Positions 1 to 8,790 of a stretch of 49,775 nt of DNA are shown piece by piece. Source of the DNA: a bacterium. GTDB taxonomy: Bacteria; Electryoneota; Electryoneia; Electryoneales; Electryoneaceae. The first letter of the stretch is position 1; every line of letters begins with the position of its first letter. The notes under the pieces are model-generated. The model ran no database searches. It was not told where the DNA came from and saw only the letters and a program-made list of their open reading frames with translations. The position numbers and the translations under genes are program-made. The stretch is taken from assembly GCA_019912845.1 (NCBI GenBank), contig JAIOHU010000149.1:1-49775 (forward strand), given 5' to 3'.

Positions 1-179
1 TCCTTGTCTTGTGTCGAAGAATCCACCGACGAACGAAACGTGCTTGCAGGTGTTGTCGCCGCCTGAACGATTATGGGTGAAAACAGAAGACCTGAAAGAA
101 GTAATAATCCGGCAAATAGGAATACTGGTCGATTCTTCCACAAGCGATATTTTGGGTGTCGTAATGATAGCGAAAACAT
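1..179 (-). CDS. Exported protein, N-terminal fragment (runs off left edge)
   Basis: The minus strand is open from an ATG at 179 to the window edge. It encodes about 59 residues with a classic export signal: a basic n-region (RHPKYRLWKNR), a hydrophobic core (VFLFAGLLLLSGLLFSPIIV) and a likely cleavage site after VQA, then a Ser/Thr-rich start of the mature protein (ATTPASTFRSSVDSSTQ). A strong Shine-Dalgarno (GGGGGAGG, on the minus strand at about 184-191) sits 4-5 bases before the ATG. The function cannot be told because the body lies outside the window. It is probably a periplasmic, outer-membrane or secreted protein. The plus-strand ORF covering the same bases has no ribosome site and is its shadow. 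The start is quite certain. Confidence 0.8.
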   Translation of the reverse strand, partial: MFSLSLRHPKYRLWKNRPVFLFAGLLLLSGLLFSPIIVQAATTPASTFRSSVDSSTQDK

Positions 180-643
180 GGCACCTCCCCCATTATTCGG
201 GACTTCACTCAAATCAGGCAGAAGGGATCGGCAATAGCTGCCCAATAAATTTTAGTCGATCATCCCACATATTATGAAAACTGACTCTGTATAAACCCAA
301 TGTCAGGCTCAAATTTCAGGTCAAATGATCAACTAAACAATGTAGGGAATAAAACAGCATCATTTTCAAGTTTTCAGAGTTCCCCTCACAATAATTGAGT
401 ATATGCTCGTAATTGCAAAAAGCTGCTTTTCCCAATAATCGGACGCTTTAAACTTGCAAAGGTTTAATCAGCCCACTATGACCATTGTCTCGCATTGAAC
501 CCTGGAGCAACCTGCAAACCTTATTGAATCTTGCTTTATTTATCGTTGTTCCTTACACGCAAAAATGATATATTGAAGGATTGTGTTTTCTATTTTGCAT
601 TTGCACGACTTCAACCTGTTATTAGCGCGAGAAGGTGTTTTCT
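180..643. other. Divergent intergenic region
   Basis: This AT-rich stretch separates the minus-strand exported protein from the plus-strand secreted protein, so both promoters should lie here. I see no convincing ORF. One imperfect inverted pair, TTTAGTCGATCAT near 250-262 and ATGATCAACTAAA near 325-337, matches at 12 of 13 positions and could be an operator or chance. The Shine-Dalgarno of the next gene (GAAGG) is at 631-635. Confidence 0.5.
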
Positions 644-2665
644 ATGATGCATCGTCTACTTTTACACACTCTTCTTATCTTCATCCTTGCAGCTCCCTCA
701 GTTGCATTTGAAAGGCATGTACTCTTAGAGAATTTTACCAATGTGTATGACGATGCCTGTTCGGACGCTGAACCTCTATTTCGTCAATTGTATGAGGAAC
801 GTGCAAATTCAATCACAACCATCCACTATCACACCTGGTGGCCTGCGGAACAGGACCAATTTTATCAGTTTAACAGACGACAAAACGACTCCCGCATTGA
901 ATATTACGGTGTTGATGCTATTCCCCATGTTTACATCGACGGGGTAATCGACAATAATCCAGCAAATGTGCAACAGCTCGGGAGTGCGCTCGATGCACGT
1001 CTGGCATTACAAAGCCCGGTTGCAATTGGAATCGACTATACAGGCGGGGATGGTGAGGATATTCAGGTTCAAATCACACTTACTTCTGGCAATCAACCAG
1101 TAAATGGCAACATCAAGCTGCGAGTGGTCCTGCTTGAACGTGAACGAGACTATGCTGCGCCGAACGGTCAGCAGGTATGGTATGACACATTCCGGGATAT
1201 GCTGCCTTCAACAGCAGGCGAAGAGATTGATATGGCTGCCAATGAAGTGCAGGAATTTGAATATGATTTCTACTGGGATTTTGAGTATGATGCTGACAAC
1301 TTGAAGATCGTAGCGTTTATCCAGAATGATTCCGGTCATGAAGTCTTGCAGGCTGCCGAAAAAAACTTTGAACCGGACTACTCCTTTGAAGCTGTCAATC
1401 TACAAGCTGCTCGTCTTGTGCAACAGGCACAGGATGCGATATTTAAAATCGATTTTGCGAATGTGGGTCAGCTTGACGATGAGTATTCTATTGAGGTGTC
1501 GCCAGATTTCCCAGAGGGGTGGCTATTCAGTTATATCACTCCCGAGGGCGAATTTTCACAGAACAGTACGTTTTCTTTGCTTTCAGAAGAAGAGTTTAGT
1601 ATTCTTATAAATGTAGAACCACTTTCGGCTGTTGGAGTTGATGGAAACCTTGGTTTCACAATTACTTCCGTAAACAGACCGCAAGTTACAATATCATTTG
1701 ATTTTTATACATTAATCACTGGCGATGTTTTGCTGGTAAACAGTGATCCCGGTGGAGCGTATTCCGAATATTACCGTGCCGCGCTCCAGGAGACTCGTCA
1801 GTTTTTCCGTTACAGGTTCGCCACATGGAACGCATCGGAACATATCTTACACATTGAAGATGCCGATTCTGCGGATGTTGGGCTGATTGTGTGGTTTTCA
1901 GGTGATGGGGATGAAATCCCTGAAGTTTCTCTGAGTGGTCTTTCAAGTTATCTTCGCTCTGGTGGAAGTTTATTCGCCAGTGGAAGCGAGATGCCGGAGA
2001 TATTACGTGATACTGATGTTCTTGGATTGATGGGGGCGGGGTATCACCAGGCAACTCCCAATGCGACCACTGTCGAGGGATTGACAGGAAATGATATCGG
2101 TGATGGCTTGAATTTTTCAATTCAGGGAGGAGATGGTGCCGGTAATCGTGGGGTACCATCCTCTTTGACAGCAATTGATGATGGTGAATTCTGTTTTCGT
2201 TACAGCCTTGTCAGACGCGCAGGAGTTCTCAGTGAAGGTGAGTTCGGACAAAGAACATTACTGCTCGGATTCCCTTATGAAGCAATCAACAATGAAGCCG
2301 ATCGTTTCACGATAATGCATCGAGCGGTTGAATACCTGACAGATTTTGTCGGAGTACCTGAAGTATTGGAAAATTCTGAAATTGCTGAAGTGTACCATTT
2401 GGGAGGCAACTATCCCGATCCATTTAATGGATCTACGGTTATTAACTTCAACCTGAATAGACCGGCATTTGTGTCGTTGGAAGTTTTTGATATTTTAGGC
2501 AGGTCGACTGATATTTTAATGCGTGAGCAGAGAGTGGATGGTGGTAATTTTCGCGTGAATTGGCTAGCGAATGAGCATCCCTCTGGTGTATATTTCTATC
2601 AATTAAAAGTAACAACGAATGATGCAACTTCGAGTGATATTAGAAGGATGCATCTTATTCGATGA
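644..2665 (+). CDS. Secreted thioredoxin-like (Omp28-type) protein with T9SS sorting domain
   Basis: This 673-residue secreted protein has a signal peptide (MMHRLLLHTLLIFILAAPSVA) followed by a thioredoxin-fold segment. That segment begins VLLENFTNVYDDAC and contains the cis-proline region IPHVYIDG. It resembles Omp28-like domains, whose usual motif is EEFTGxWCxxC; here the first cysteine is Asp and only the second remains, so disulfide exchange is doubtful. The middle (about 360-560) looks like a glutamine-amidotransferase/flavodoxin-like fold (VLLVNSD, VGLIVWFSGDG, YLRSGGSLFASG). The last 85 residues form the T9SS domain (NYPDPFNGST ... SGVYFYQL). ATG 644 is chosen because GAAGG (631-635) is 8 bases upstream; a GTG at 635 overlaps that site. 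The role is unknown but probably extracellular or cell-surface. Confidence 0.85.
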   Translation: MMHRLLLHTLLIFILAAPSVAFERHVLLENFTNVYDDACSDAEPLFRQLYEERANSITTIHYHTWWPAEQDQFYQFNRRQNDSRIEYYGVDAIPHVYIDGVIDNNPANVQQLGSALDARLALQSPVAIGIDYTGGDGEDIQVQITLTSGNQPVNGNIKLRVVLLERERDYAAPNGQQVWYDTFRDMLPSTAGEEIDMAANEVQEFEYDFYWDFEYDADNLKIVAFIQNDSGHEVLQAAEKNFEPDYSFEAVNLQAARLVQQAQDAIFKIDFANVGQLDDEYSIEVSPDFPEGWLFSYITPEGEFSQNSTFSLLSEEEFSILINVEPLSAVGVDGNLGFTITSVNRPQVTISFDFYTLITGDVLLVNSDPGGAYSEYYRAALQETRQFFRYRFATWNASEHILHIEDADSADVGLIVWFSGDGDEIPEVSLSGLSSYLRSGGSLFASGSEMPEILRDTDVLGLMGAGYHQATPNATTVEGLTGNDIGDGLNFSIQGGDGAGNRGVPSSLTAIDDGEFCFRYSLVRRAGVLSEGEFGQRTLLLGFPYEAINNEADRFTIMHRAVEYLTDFVGVPEVLENSEIAEVYHLGGNYPDPFNGSTVINFNLNRPAFVSLEVFDILGRSTDILMREQRVDGGNFRVNWLANEHPSGVYFYQLKVTTNDATSSDIRRMHLIR

Positions 2666-2789
2666 AGTTTGGGTAGTAGGCGAGCGAAGAGCCGTGCCAC
2701 CGGTTCGCTGATCAATTCCAACTTCGCATCCCCCGTCATCTACGAATTGATGAACGACAACAAGCTAACTTGGGGAAGGAGAAAAACCC

Positions 2790-4523
2790 ATGATGCGAAA
2801 GAGTTTCTTAGTTTTGTGTGCAATCCTCATGGCAGGTGCTTTTTTAACTTTGGTGCTTCCCAAGCAGTCCACGGCTATTTGGCACACCGTGCTTTATGAG
2901 ACGTTTGAACATGATCAGGACACATGGCCTTGGGATACTTGGACATTGCGTCCTTGGCCGCCACAGGCACCAAACCGTCACACCTGGGGCGTAGAGGATA
3001 GCGCGGTCTATTATCCAGGACCTCCTGGAGTCTACCGTTCAGCGTGGTGTTCAGGGTTGCCTAATGATTTAATCCCTGGTACCGACAATTATCGTGTTTC
3101 ACCCAATGAAGGTTCATGGGCAAGGTGGGGAAGTTTTGATTTGAGTGACGCTGTTGAAGGGGAAGGTTCCATGAAGCTTTGGGCTACCATGGAAAGTGAC
3201 GCTCAAGGCAATGGTGATGATTTCCACTTCCTTATTAATACCGGTGGTACTCCATTTGGGGCTATGAATAACTTGGGTTCCTGGGATCACCTATTTGAAT
3301 TCAATCGTGATTTTACCGCTCAACGTCAATGGGAAGATATCTTCTTTGACTTTGCTTATGCTGTCGAACCCGGCGGTGACACCGTAAGCTACCTTGGTGA
3401 AGATAATGTTTTTGTTTCCCTGCTCTTTGAAGATGATGGCGATAACAATCGTGGACTTGGTGCATTTGTGGACAATTTGAGCATGGGTTATGACGATGGA
3501 GAATATAATTTAACAAATGCTTCGGTTTCGATTGTTGAGATGGGTGATGATGGTGAGTTTGAGGAAAATCCAACAGTTGCATTTGGAGATACAATCGGCT
3601 TCAAACTGCGTTATAGCTTTGTTGGTCCAAACACAATTCCAGCCTCTGATTCTGTTTCGCATGTCCTCGAAATTGATGAGGTAGCAATTGATTCTGTACG
3701 TGGCTTATGGTCAAACTCACGTTATGGAGATTTCCATATTGTTGTGCTTGGCTATCCTTATGTTCCTCAGGACACTGGACGTATTGATATCCGTTTTACG
3801 ATGGACATCAATGATGAGCAGGATGAGGGTGTTGAAGATGACAATGTGTATGAAACTTTCTGGCCGGTTGGTCAGCCACAAAGTCCACCCGAGCTCACCT
3901 TTATTCAGCCTGCTGCAGGTGATACGATTGAGGTAGGCGAAGCTGTAGGACTTCCCCAGGCAGAGATAGTTTACACCGCAATCGATTATCCGGACTATGC
4001 TGTTTCTCACACAAGCCTCTATTATTCCACTGTATATGGTGATGAATCGGATATTTTGATTCCGGGGGCGGAAAATATGGATATTCGGAACGGCACACAA
4101 GAACGTGTCTATTGGGATGTGGGTGAGGCGGCAGATGCGGATTATTACATCTATGCTATCATTACCGATTACATACATCCACCTGAGACGATCTGGTGTG
4201 AAGGTGTTTTCCGAGTTTGGAACACCGCTGTTCAGGAGGGTGAGAATTCCGCAATCCCGCAGGAATTTTCTATCACTCAGGTATACCCGAACCCGTTCAA
4301 CCCGACTGTTGAAATTAATTTTGGGCTGCCACGTACCTCTGATGTGAGTGCACAGTGGTATTCGCTCGATGGACGTCTGGTAAATTCACAGCAATACAAT
4401 GGAATGGGTGCTGGTCACCACGTGATCAACTGGACACCACAGGGTGTTGCGAGTGGGATGTACCTCTTACGCTTGAATAGTGCGCTGGGTACTCAGACAG
4501 CGAAAGTGCTATACGTTAGATAG
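2790..4523 (+). CDS. Large secreted protein with T9SS sorting domain
   Basis: This 577-residue protein has a signal peptide (MMRKSFLVLCAILMAGAFLTL). A region rich in Trp, Gly and Asp (about 30-240) looks like a jelly-roll or carbohydrate-binding sandwich, similar to the non-catalytic parts of M6-type and related extracellular proteins. No HExxH or other catalytic motif is visible. A second beta-rich region follows, and the C-terminus (about 490-577) has VYPNPFNPTVEINF ... ASGMYLLRL, a T9SS sorting domain. The start is supported by GGAAGGAG about 9 bases upstream. It lies 124 bases after another T9SS cargo gene and is followed by a strong terminator, so the two may be cotranscribed. The substrate is unknown. 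Confidence 0.85.
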   Translation: MMRKSFLVLCAILMAGAFLTLVLPKQSTAIWHTVLYETFEHDQDTWPWDTWTLRPWPPQAPNRHTWGVEDSAVYYPGPPGVYRSAWCSGLPNDLIPGTDNYRVSPNEGSWARWGSFDLSDAVEGEGSMKLWATMESDAQGNGDDFHFLINTGGTPFGAMNNLGSWDHLFEFNRDFTAQRQWEDIFFDFAYAVEPGGDTVSYLGEDNVFVSLLFEDDGDNNRGLGAFVDNLSMGYDDGEYNLTNASVSIVEMGDDGEFEENPTVAFGDTIGFKLRYSFVGPNTIPASDSVSHVLEIDEVAIDSVRGLWSNSRYGDFHIVVLGYPYVPQDTGRIDIRFTMDINDEQDEGVEDDNVYETFWPVGQPQSPPELTFIQPAAGDTIEVGEAVGLPQAEIVYTAIDYPDYAVSHTSLYYSTVYGDESDILIPGAENMDIRNGTQERVYWDVGEAADADYYIYAIITDYIHPPETIWCEGVFRVWNTAVQEGENSAIPQEFSITQVYPNPFNPTVEINFGLPRTSDVSAQWYSLDGRLVNSQQYNGMGAGHHVINWTPQGVASGMYLLRLNSALGTQTAKVLYVR

Positions 4524-4559
4524 AGTAAAACTTAATAACACTATATTGATGCTATATAT

Positions 4560-4584
4560 GGCTGCCTTTTGGCAGCCTTTTTTT
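4560..4584 (+). terminator. Intrinsic terminator
   Basis: A perfect 7-bp stem, GGCTGCC / GGCAGCC with loop TTTT, is followed by seven T residues. It lies 36 bases after the stop of the secreted protein at 2790-4523 and abuts the 3' end of the convergent response regulator gene. Confidence 0.9.
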
Positions 4585-5005
4585 ATGGTTCCAGCCAGAG
4601 GATTTTGTGCTGTTGCTGAATCGGCAACTTTGGAATGAGATAGTCTGCCCCATAAAGCATGCCGAGGATATACCTGTTCAAGGTGAATGTGAGGGGTGTG
4701 TTGATGCCGGTTGTCGCGACTGCCAGCACACCTTCAAATTTTTGCTTTTTTGCTTTTCGGAGCACTTTCAATCCAGAGACATTTGTTTCCATGGAGATGT
4801 CGGTAATGATCCCATCGAAATCGTACATATTGTTCTCAAGTAAACCGATTGCCTCTTTCGCATCCCAGGCTCGTATAACCTCAGCTCCCATTGCTTCAAG
4901 GTGGCACGTAAGGTGTTTGGCATAAAAATCATTGTCATCCGCAAGTAGCACCTTTGTCATCGGAGGTGGTTGCACTACGAAGCTCTTCAATCTATTTTTC
5001 GGCAT
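4583..5005 (-). CDS. Single-domain response regulator (CheY-like receiver)
   Basis: This 140-residue receiver domain has no output domain. The expected residues are present: the acidic pair in LLADDND (D23, D24), phospho-acceptor D69 in GIITDISM, the Thr site in VATTG (T98/T99) and the conserved Lys in LIPKLP (K126). It should be phosphorylated by an unlinked histidine kinase; none is nearby. Starting at 5005 gives a 15-residue extension and a GGAG ten bases upstream. Starting at Met16 (4960) gives a minimal receiver but no Shine-Dalgarno. If 5005 is right, its ATG and that of the divergent glycosyltransferase share the four bases CATG (5003-5006). Family confidence is high; the start is uncertain. 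Confidence 0.85.
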   Translation of the reverse strand: MPKNRLKSFVVQPPPMTKVLLADDNDFYAKHLTCHLEAMGAEVIRAWDAKEAIGLLENNMYDFDGIITDISMETNVSGLKVLRKAKKQKFEGVLAVATTGINTPLTFTLNRYILGMLYGADYLIPKLPIQQQHKILWLEP

Positions 5006-6560
5006 GACGACTTCACTCCAGGATAACGGGAAAATGATCTGGCAGGATCGACCTTCCCTTGTAGTTCTGTTACTATCAACTCTGGTACGTTGGTTGCTAA
5101 CGTTTTCTATCGGCCCAGGTTTCGATGAAGCATACTACCACCTTTATAGCCTCAACCTCTCAGGCGGCTATTTTGATCATCCACCACTTGTTGCATTCGC
5201 GGCTGGACTTGGACATTGGCTAACTGGCAGTCAGGCAGCCTGGACATTACGAATTGGTCCTATCCTGCTTTTTTCACTTACATTGGCAGGAGTGTACACC
5301 CTTACAGCACTAATTTACAACCGTCAGGCAGCACGTCTTGCGCTCCTGCTTCCCCATATCTCACCTTATTTCGTTGCTGGCGCTGGAGCATTTGTTCTAC
5401 CAGATAATGCGCTGACAGTCGCCTGGATATGGACATTGGTTGTAGTCTATCTGCTCAGAGAAAAACAGATTCCAGAGACAAGCGGTTTTGTCGCATTAGG
5501 AGCTCTACTGGGGTTGGGATTGCTGGCAAAATATCATGCAGTGCTTTTATTTGGTGCGTTCGGTATCGCTTGTTTTTACGATAGAAGATTTCGCGAGTTT
5601 CTCTGGAATTGGCGGCTTTATCTTGCTTTTTTGGTAGCAATTCTGGTGTTTCTACCATGTATCCTTTGGAATGCTGAGAACAACTGGATATCCTTTGCTG
5701 AGCAATTTGGAAAGAGTGCCTCTGGAGAGTTCAAGCTGCGATTTGATCTGATTGGGCAGGCAGTTGGTGGGCAATTGGGCTATTTGACCCCCTGGCTGGG
5801 CGTACTATTGTGGATTGGCGCGCTGAAAAATCACAAGCAAAGAAGCGATGGCTGGCTGCTTCCCTTTTTCATACTTCCAATAGCAGCGTTTACCTTGATT
5901 GGTCTTACCCGAGGAGTGCTACCGCACTGGACAATGCCCGGATATTTAACCGCCTTTGTTTTGACCGCCGGTTGGATGATCCCTGAGGATTTACCCGTAA
6001 AAAGCCAACACCGCCTCCTGGGTGTGAGCGGGATAACAGCCCGTGCAAAACGATGGTTGTATATTGGAATTGTAATCAATCTTTCGCTTCTACTACTCGT
6101 AATTATACAGTCCCACACCGGATTCATTGCGTTGCAGGAGAAAGCTGATCCCACACTTGATTTTTACGGTTGGGAACAAACCATCGAATTTCTCGAGGAA
6201 GAGGGGGTGCTGGTCAAGTCCGACATTTTATTTACTCACCGTTGGTTTACAGGTGGCGAGCTTGCGTGGGCTGATAAAAAGAGACATAATGTTGTCCTCC
6301 TCAACGAGAATCCGCACATGTTCGCCTGGTGGGCACCGGCACAAAATTATCTTGGAAAATCTGGCTGGTTTATCACGCAGGAACGATATGGACTTACCGA
6401 AGAAGATCAACAAAAATATCTCTTCAGCAGATTTGATGATGTTGTGGAAATAGAAATACCCGTTTGGAATAGAGGCAGGCAGAAATTGAAAATGCAAGTG
6501 TGGCGTGTTGAAGGTTTCCATTCAGCTCCAACACTTCACTACGGAATAAATCTCAAATAG
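5004..6560 (+). CDS. Integral membrane glycosyltransferase, GT39/ArnT-like (GT-C fold)
   Basis: This protein of about 518 residues has roughly ten hydrophobic segments. After the first transmembrane segment comes the GT-C signature FDEAYYH, an acidic pair in the first periplasmic loop, followed by GGYFDHPPLVAF, typical of the ArnT / protein O-mannosyltransferase superfamily. Such enzymes transfer a sugar from a polyprenyl-phosphate donor to lipid A, protein or another acceptor on the periplasmic face. The acceptor here cannot be read from sequence. The C-terminal 100 residues are soluble. ATG 5004 and ATG 5034 are both possible; neither has a strong Shine-Dalgarno. The next gene begins 11 bases downstream, so the two are probably cotranscribed. 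Confidence 0.85.
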   Translation: MTTSLQDNGKMIWQDRPSLVVLLLSTLVRWLLTFSIGPGFDEAYYHLYSLNLSGGYFDHPPLVAFAAGLGHWLTGSQAAWTLRIGPILLFSLTLAGVYTLTALIYNRQAARLALLLPHISPYFVAGAGAFVLPDNALTVAWIWTLVVVYLLREKQIPETSGFVALGALLGLGLLAKYHAVLLFGAFGIACFYDRRFREFLWNWRLYLAFLVAILVFLPCILWNAENNWISFAEQFGKSASGEFKLRFDLIGQAVGGQLGYLTPWLGVLLWIGALKNHKQRSDGWLLPFFILPIAAFTLIGLTRGVLPHWTMPGYLTAFVLTAGWMIPEDLPVKSQHRLLGVSGITARAKRWLYIGIVINLSLLLLVIIQSHTGFIALQEKADPTLDFYGWEQTIEFLEEEGVLVKSDILFTHRWFTGGELAWADKKRHNVVLLNENPHMFAWWAPAQNYLGKSGWFITQERYGLTEEDQQKYLFSRFDDVVEIEIPVWNRGRQKLKMQVWRVEGFHSAPTLHYGINLK

Positions 6561-6571
6561 CGAGTTTTTCG

Positions 6572-7435
6572 ATGCGATTGGTTATGGTAAAATCAGGGAA
6601 TAAAGCCAGCTTGCCGGCTGTTGATATGGGCGATGGTACTCTGCAAGACATCAGTGATTTATTGAAACAGCCATGTGATAGTAGGACGGATGGCACACTT
6701 GATGATATTTTTCGTTTTCATGATCCCAGCGTGTTTCGGGAGCAGCTAGTCAGCGAGATTAATTCACTTGAAACAATCGAAGCTGACTCTTACGATGTAC
6801 CTCTGAGGAACGGCGACATTATCTGCGTTGGCAGAAACTATGCTGCACACGCAAAAGAACTGAATAATCCTGTGCCAACTGAACCTGTTCTCTTTATGAA
6901 GCCGCGTACATGCCTTTTACGGGATGGGGGTGAAATTATACTCCATAAAGATTGCTTGCGTGTTGAGTATGAGGGTGAATTGGCATTGATTATCGGAAAA
7001 GATATTATCGGCGAGATATCTCTTGAGGAGGCTGAAGCCGCTATCTTTGGTGTAACCCTGTTAAATGATGTTACCGATCGTGGGAAGCAGAGTGAACTGA
7101 AGGCTGCGGGGAAACCCTGGGTTGCAGCGAAGGGACGTCCTACCTTTGCACCATGTGGTCCGGGGATATATATGTTGAACTCTTACAGCGAGCTTCTGGA
7201 GATGGGTGTTGAGACACGCGTGAATGGCGAAACCAGACAACGGGGAACGGTCGGTGAGTGGTTATGGAGTCCTGCGCAACTTATCGCATCAATAGCGAAT
7301 ACCACTGGCTTACATGCTGGTTCTATCGTTGCCACTGGAACCCCATCCGGAGTTGGAACACTTGCTGAGGGTGACAGAGTGGAAGTATTCAACGATTATA
7401 TTGGTACATTAGCCAATCATGTCCGCCTGGGATAA
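6572..7435 (+). CDS. Fumarylacetoacetate hydrolase family protein
   Basis: This 287-residue protein is the usual size for the FAH / FAHD1 family, which cleaves or decarboxylates acylpyruvates and related 2-oxo acids using a divalent metal. Recognisable motifs are CVGRNYAAHAKEL, EPVLFMKP, EYEGELALIIGK with metal ligands E134 and E136, LLNDVTDR with D166, and a C-terminal ATGTPSGVG loop. The N-terminal 90 residues match the smaller cap region common in bacterial members. It follows the membrane glycosyltransferase by 11 bases; there is no obvious functional link. Substrates in this family vary widely (hydroxypent-2-enedioate isomerase, oxaloacetate decarboxylase, acylpyruvase), so a specific reaction is not assigned. 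Confidence 0.92.
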   Translation: MRLVMVKSGNKASLPAVDMGDGTLQDISDLLKQPCDSRTDGTLDDIFRFHDPSVFREQLVSEINSLETIEADSYDVPLRNGDIICVGRNYAAHAKELNNPVPTEPVLFMKPRTCLLRDGGEIILHKDCLRVEYEGELALIIGKDIIGEISLEEAEAAIFGVTLLNDVTDRGKQSELKAAGKPWVAAKGRPTFAPCGPGIYMLNSYSELLEMGVETRVNGETRQRGTVGEWLWSPAQLIASIANTTGLHAGSIVATGTPSGVGTLAEGDRVEVFNDYIGTLANHVRLG

Positions 7436-7590
7436 CTACATCACAGGAAATACGCGACAGTTCTTTTGTCGGATATCGAATTAGAATGGTTGACCAAGTG
7501 ATAAAAGCAATTTAACTTAATCAGGTTTATTGAAAGCAGAACTTTTCTCGTTTGGTAGATAAAATTGTGTCAGGAAGGAATCTGGACAAT

Positions 7591-7953
7591 ATGGCAAATA
7601 AACGACTTTTAGTTGTTGATGATGAGCAGGCGATTCTAGACATGCTTACTGATATGTTCGAGTTTCTCGAAATTGACGCTGACCTGGTTCCAAGTGGCAT
7701 AAAAGCTCTTGAAATGATTCGTGAGGATCCCGAAAAATATAATGTCGTCATGCTTGACCTATATATGCCCGACTGTGATGGACGAGACACGTTTCATGAG
7801 ATGATAAAAATTGCGCCAGAGTTGAAAATATACATCGTAAGTGGATATGGCAGTGGTGAAATAACAGACGAACTTGTGGAAGCTGGTGCTGCGGGAGTCA
7901 TCCCTAAACCATTTAATATCGAGAAAATCCAGAATATCATTGAAGCTGGATAG
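7591..7953 (+). CDS. Single-domain response regulator (CheY-like receiver)
   Basis: This 120-residue stand-alone receiver has acidic residues D10/D11 (VVDDEQ), phospho-acceptor D56 (VVMLDLYMP), Ser at the Thr/Ser switch position (S84 in YIVSGYG) and conserved K106 (VIPKPF). There is no effector domain, so output must be by protein contact. ATG 7591 is preferred over the TTG at 7552 because the protein then begins directly at beta-strand 1 and AGGAAGGA lies upstream (7572-7579, spacing about 11). It stands alone, 155 bases after the FAH gene and 162 bases before endonuclease V. No cognate kinase is visible. Confidence 0.92.
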   Translation: MANKRLLVVDDEQAILDMLTDMFEFLEIDADLVPSGIKALEMIREDPEKYNVVMLDLYMPDCDGRDTFHEMIKIAPELKIYIVSGYGSGEITDELVEAGAAGVIPKPFNIEKIQNIIEAG

Positions 7954-8115
7954 GACTCATACCAGACTGTCCCAGAATACGGCCCAAGACCGACTCATGC
8001 CAACGTGATGGTAGCTGACATCCAAGAAGATCTTGATATTATTTATGTTAGAAATTTACTGTATGCGCAATACTCCAGAATTATCTGATTTTTTTAGTCA
8101 GACTGATACGTTTAA

Positions 8116-8790
8116 ATGAGTAAACTTTCTAACTCTGCAGCCAAAACCATTCAACTGGCATTAGCCAGGAAGGTGATTGCGTATGGGGAGCTTGCAAAGA
8201 ATGACGTAACCTGGATCGTTGGAGTTGATGCTTCGCTGTCAATTGACAAACGTGATATGATTGGTGCAGCGGTAGTTTTTCACTATCCGTCACTTACCAT
8301 GCATTCTTTTGTGTCTGAGCTGATGCCTGTAGAGTTTCCTTACATACCCGGCTACCTGTCGTTCCGTGAGGTACCTGTTCTTCTAAAAGCTTTAAGCAAA
8401 CTTGCAATAGCACCTGATTTGATTATTGTGGATGGTCAGGGGATTGCGCACCCAAGACGTATAGGACTCGCCAGCCATTTGGGTGTAGAGCTTGACATAC
8501 CGACCATCGGATGCGCCAAGAGCAGATTGATTGGCAGTTCGGAAGAGCCGCAATTAAAGAAGGGTAGTGTTTCAATACTGTATGAAAAGGATGTACAAAT
8601 AGGATCTGTAATTAGAACCAGAGACAATGTAAAACCAGTCTGGGTGTCACCGGGGCATCTTATCGGCCACCAATCAGCCATAGACTGGGTACTAAGAACA
8701 GTTACACGTTTTCGTCTGCCCGAACCTACTCGTCAGGCACACCATGTTGCCAGTGCACGAAGACGGTTGTCACAGGAGGTTATCAAGTAA
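8116..8790 (+). CDS. nfi: Endonuclease V (deoxyinosine 3' endonuclease)
   Basis: This 224-residue protein is the standard length for endonuclease V, which nicks DNA one base 3' of deoxyinosine to start repair of deaminated adenine. The diagnostic motifs are all present: GVDAS with metal ligand D38, YIPGYLSFRE with wedge Tyr76 and catalytic E85, and VDGQGIAHPRRIGLASHLGV with D106 and the conserved His. The stop codon overlaps the start of the next gene (TAATG), so the two are translationally coupled. No strong Shine-Dalgarno precedes ATG 8116. The gene looks intact and functional. Confidence 0.96.
   Translation: MSKLSNSAAKTIQLALARKVIAYGELAKNDVTWIVGVDASLSIDKRDMIGAAVVFHYPSLTMHSFVSELMPVEFPYIPGYLSFREVPVLLKALSKLAIAPDLIIVDGQGIAHPRRIGLASHLGVELDIPTIGCAKSRLIGSSEEPQLKKGSVSILYEKDVQIGSVIRTRDNVKPVWVSPGHLIGHQSAIDWVLRTVTRFRLPEPTRQAHHVASARRRLSQEVIK

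Noticed and set aside
11..277. Plus-strand ORF of 88 codons
   Set aside because: It lacks a ribosome site and lies over a minus-strand signal-peptide gene with a strong Shine-Dalgarno.
1716..2174. 152-codon minus-strand ORF
   Set aside because: Antisense shadow of the secreted protein at 644-2665; composition very rich in His, Arg and Ser.
2669..2899. Plus-strand ORF of 76 codons
   Set aside because: It overlaps the signal peptide of the secreted protein at 2790, has no ribosome site and looks like frame noise.
3717..4178. 153-codon minus-strand ORF
   Set aside because: Antisense shadow of the secreted protein at 2790-4523; no ribosome site.
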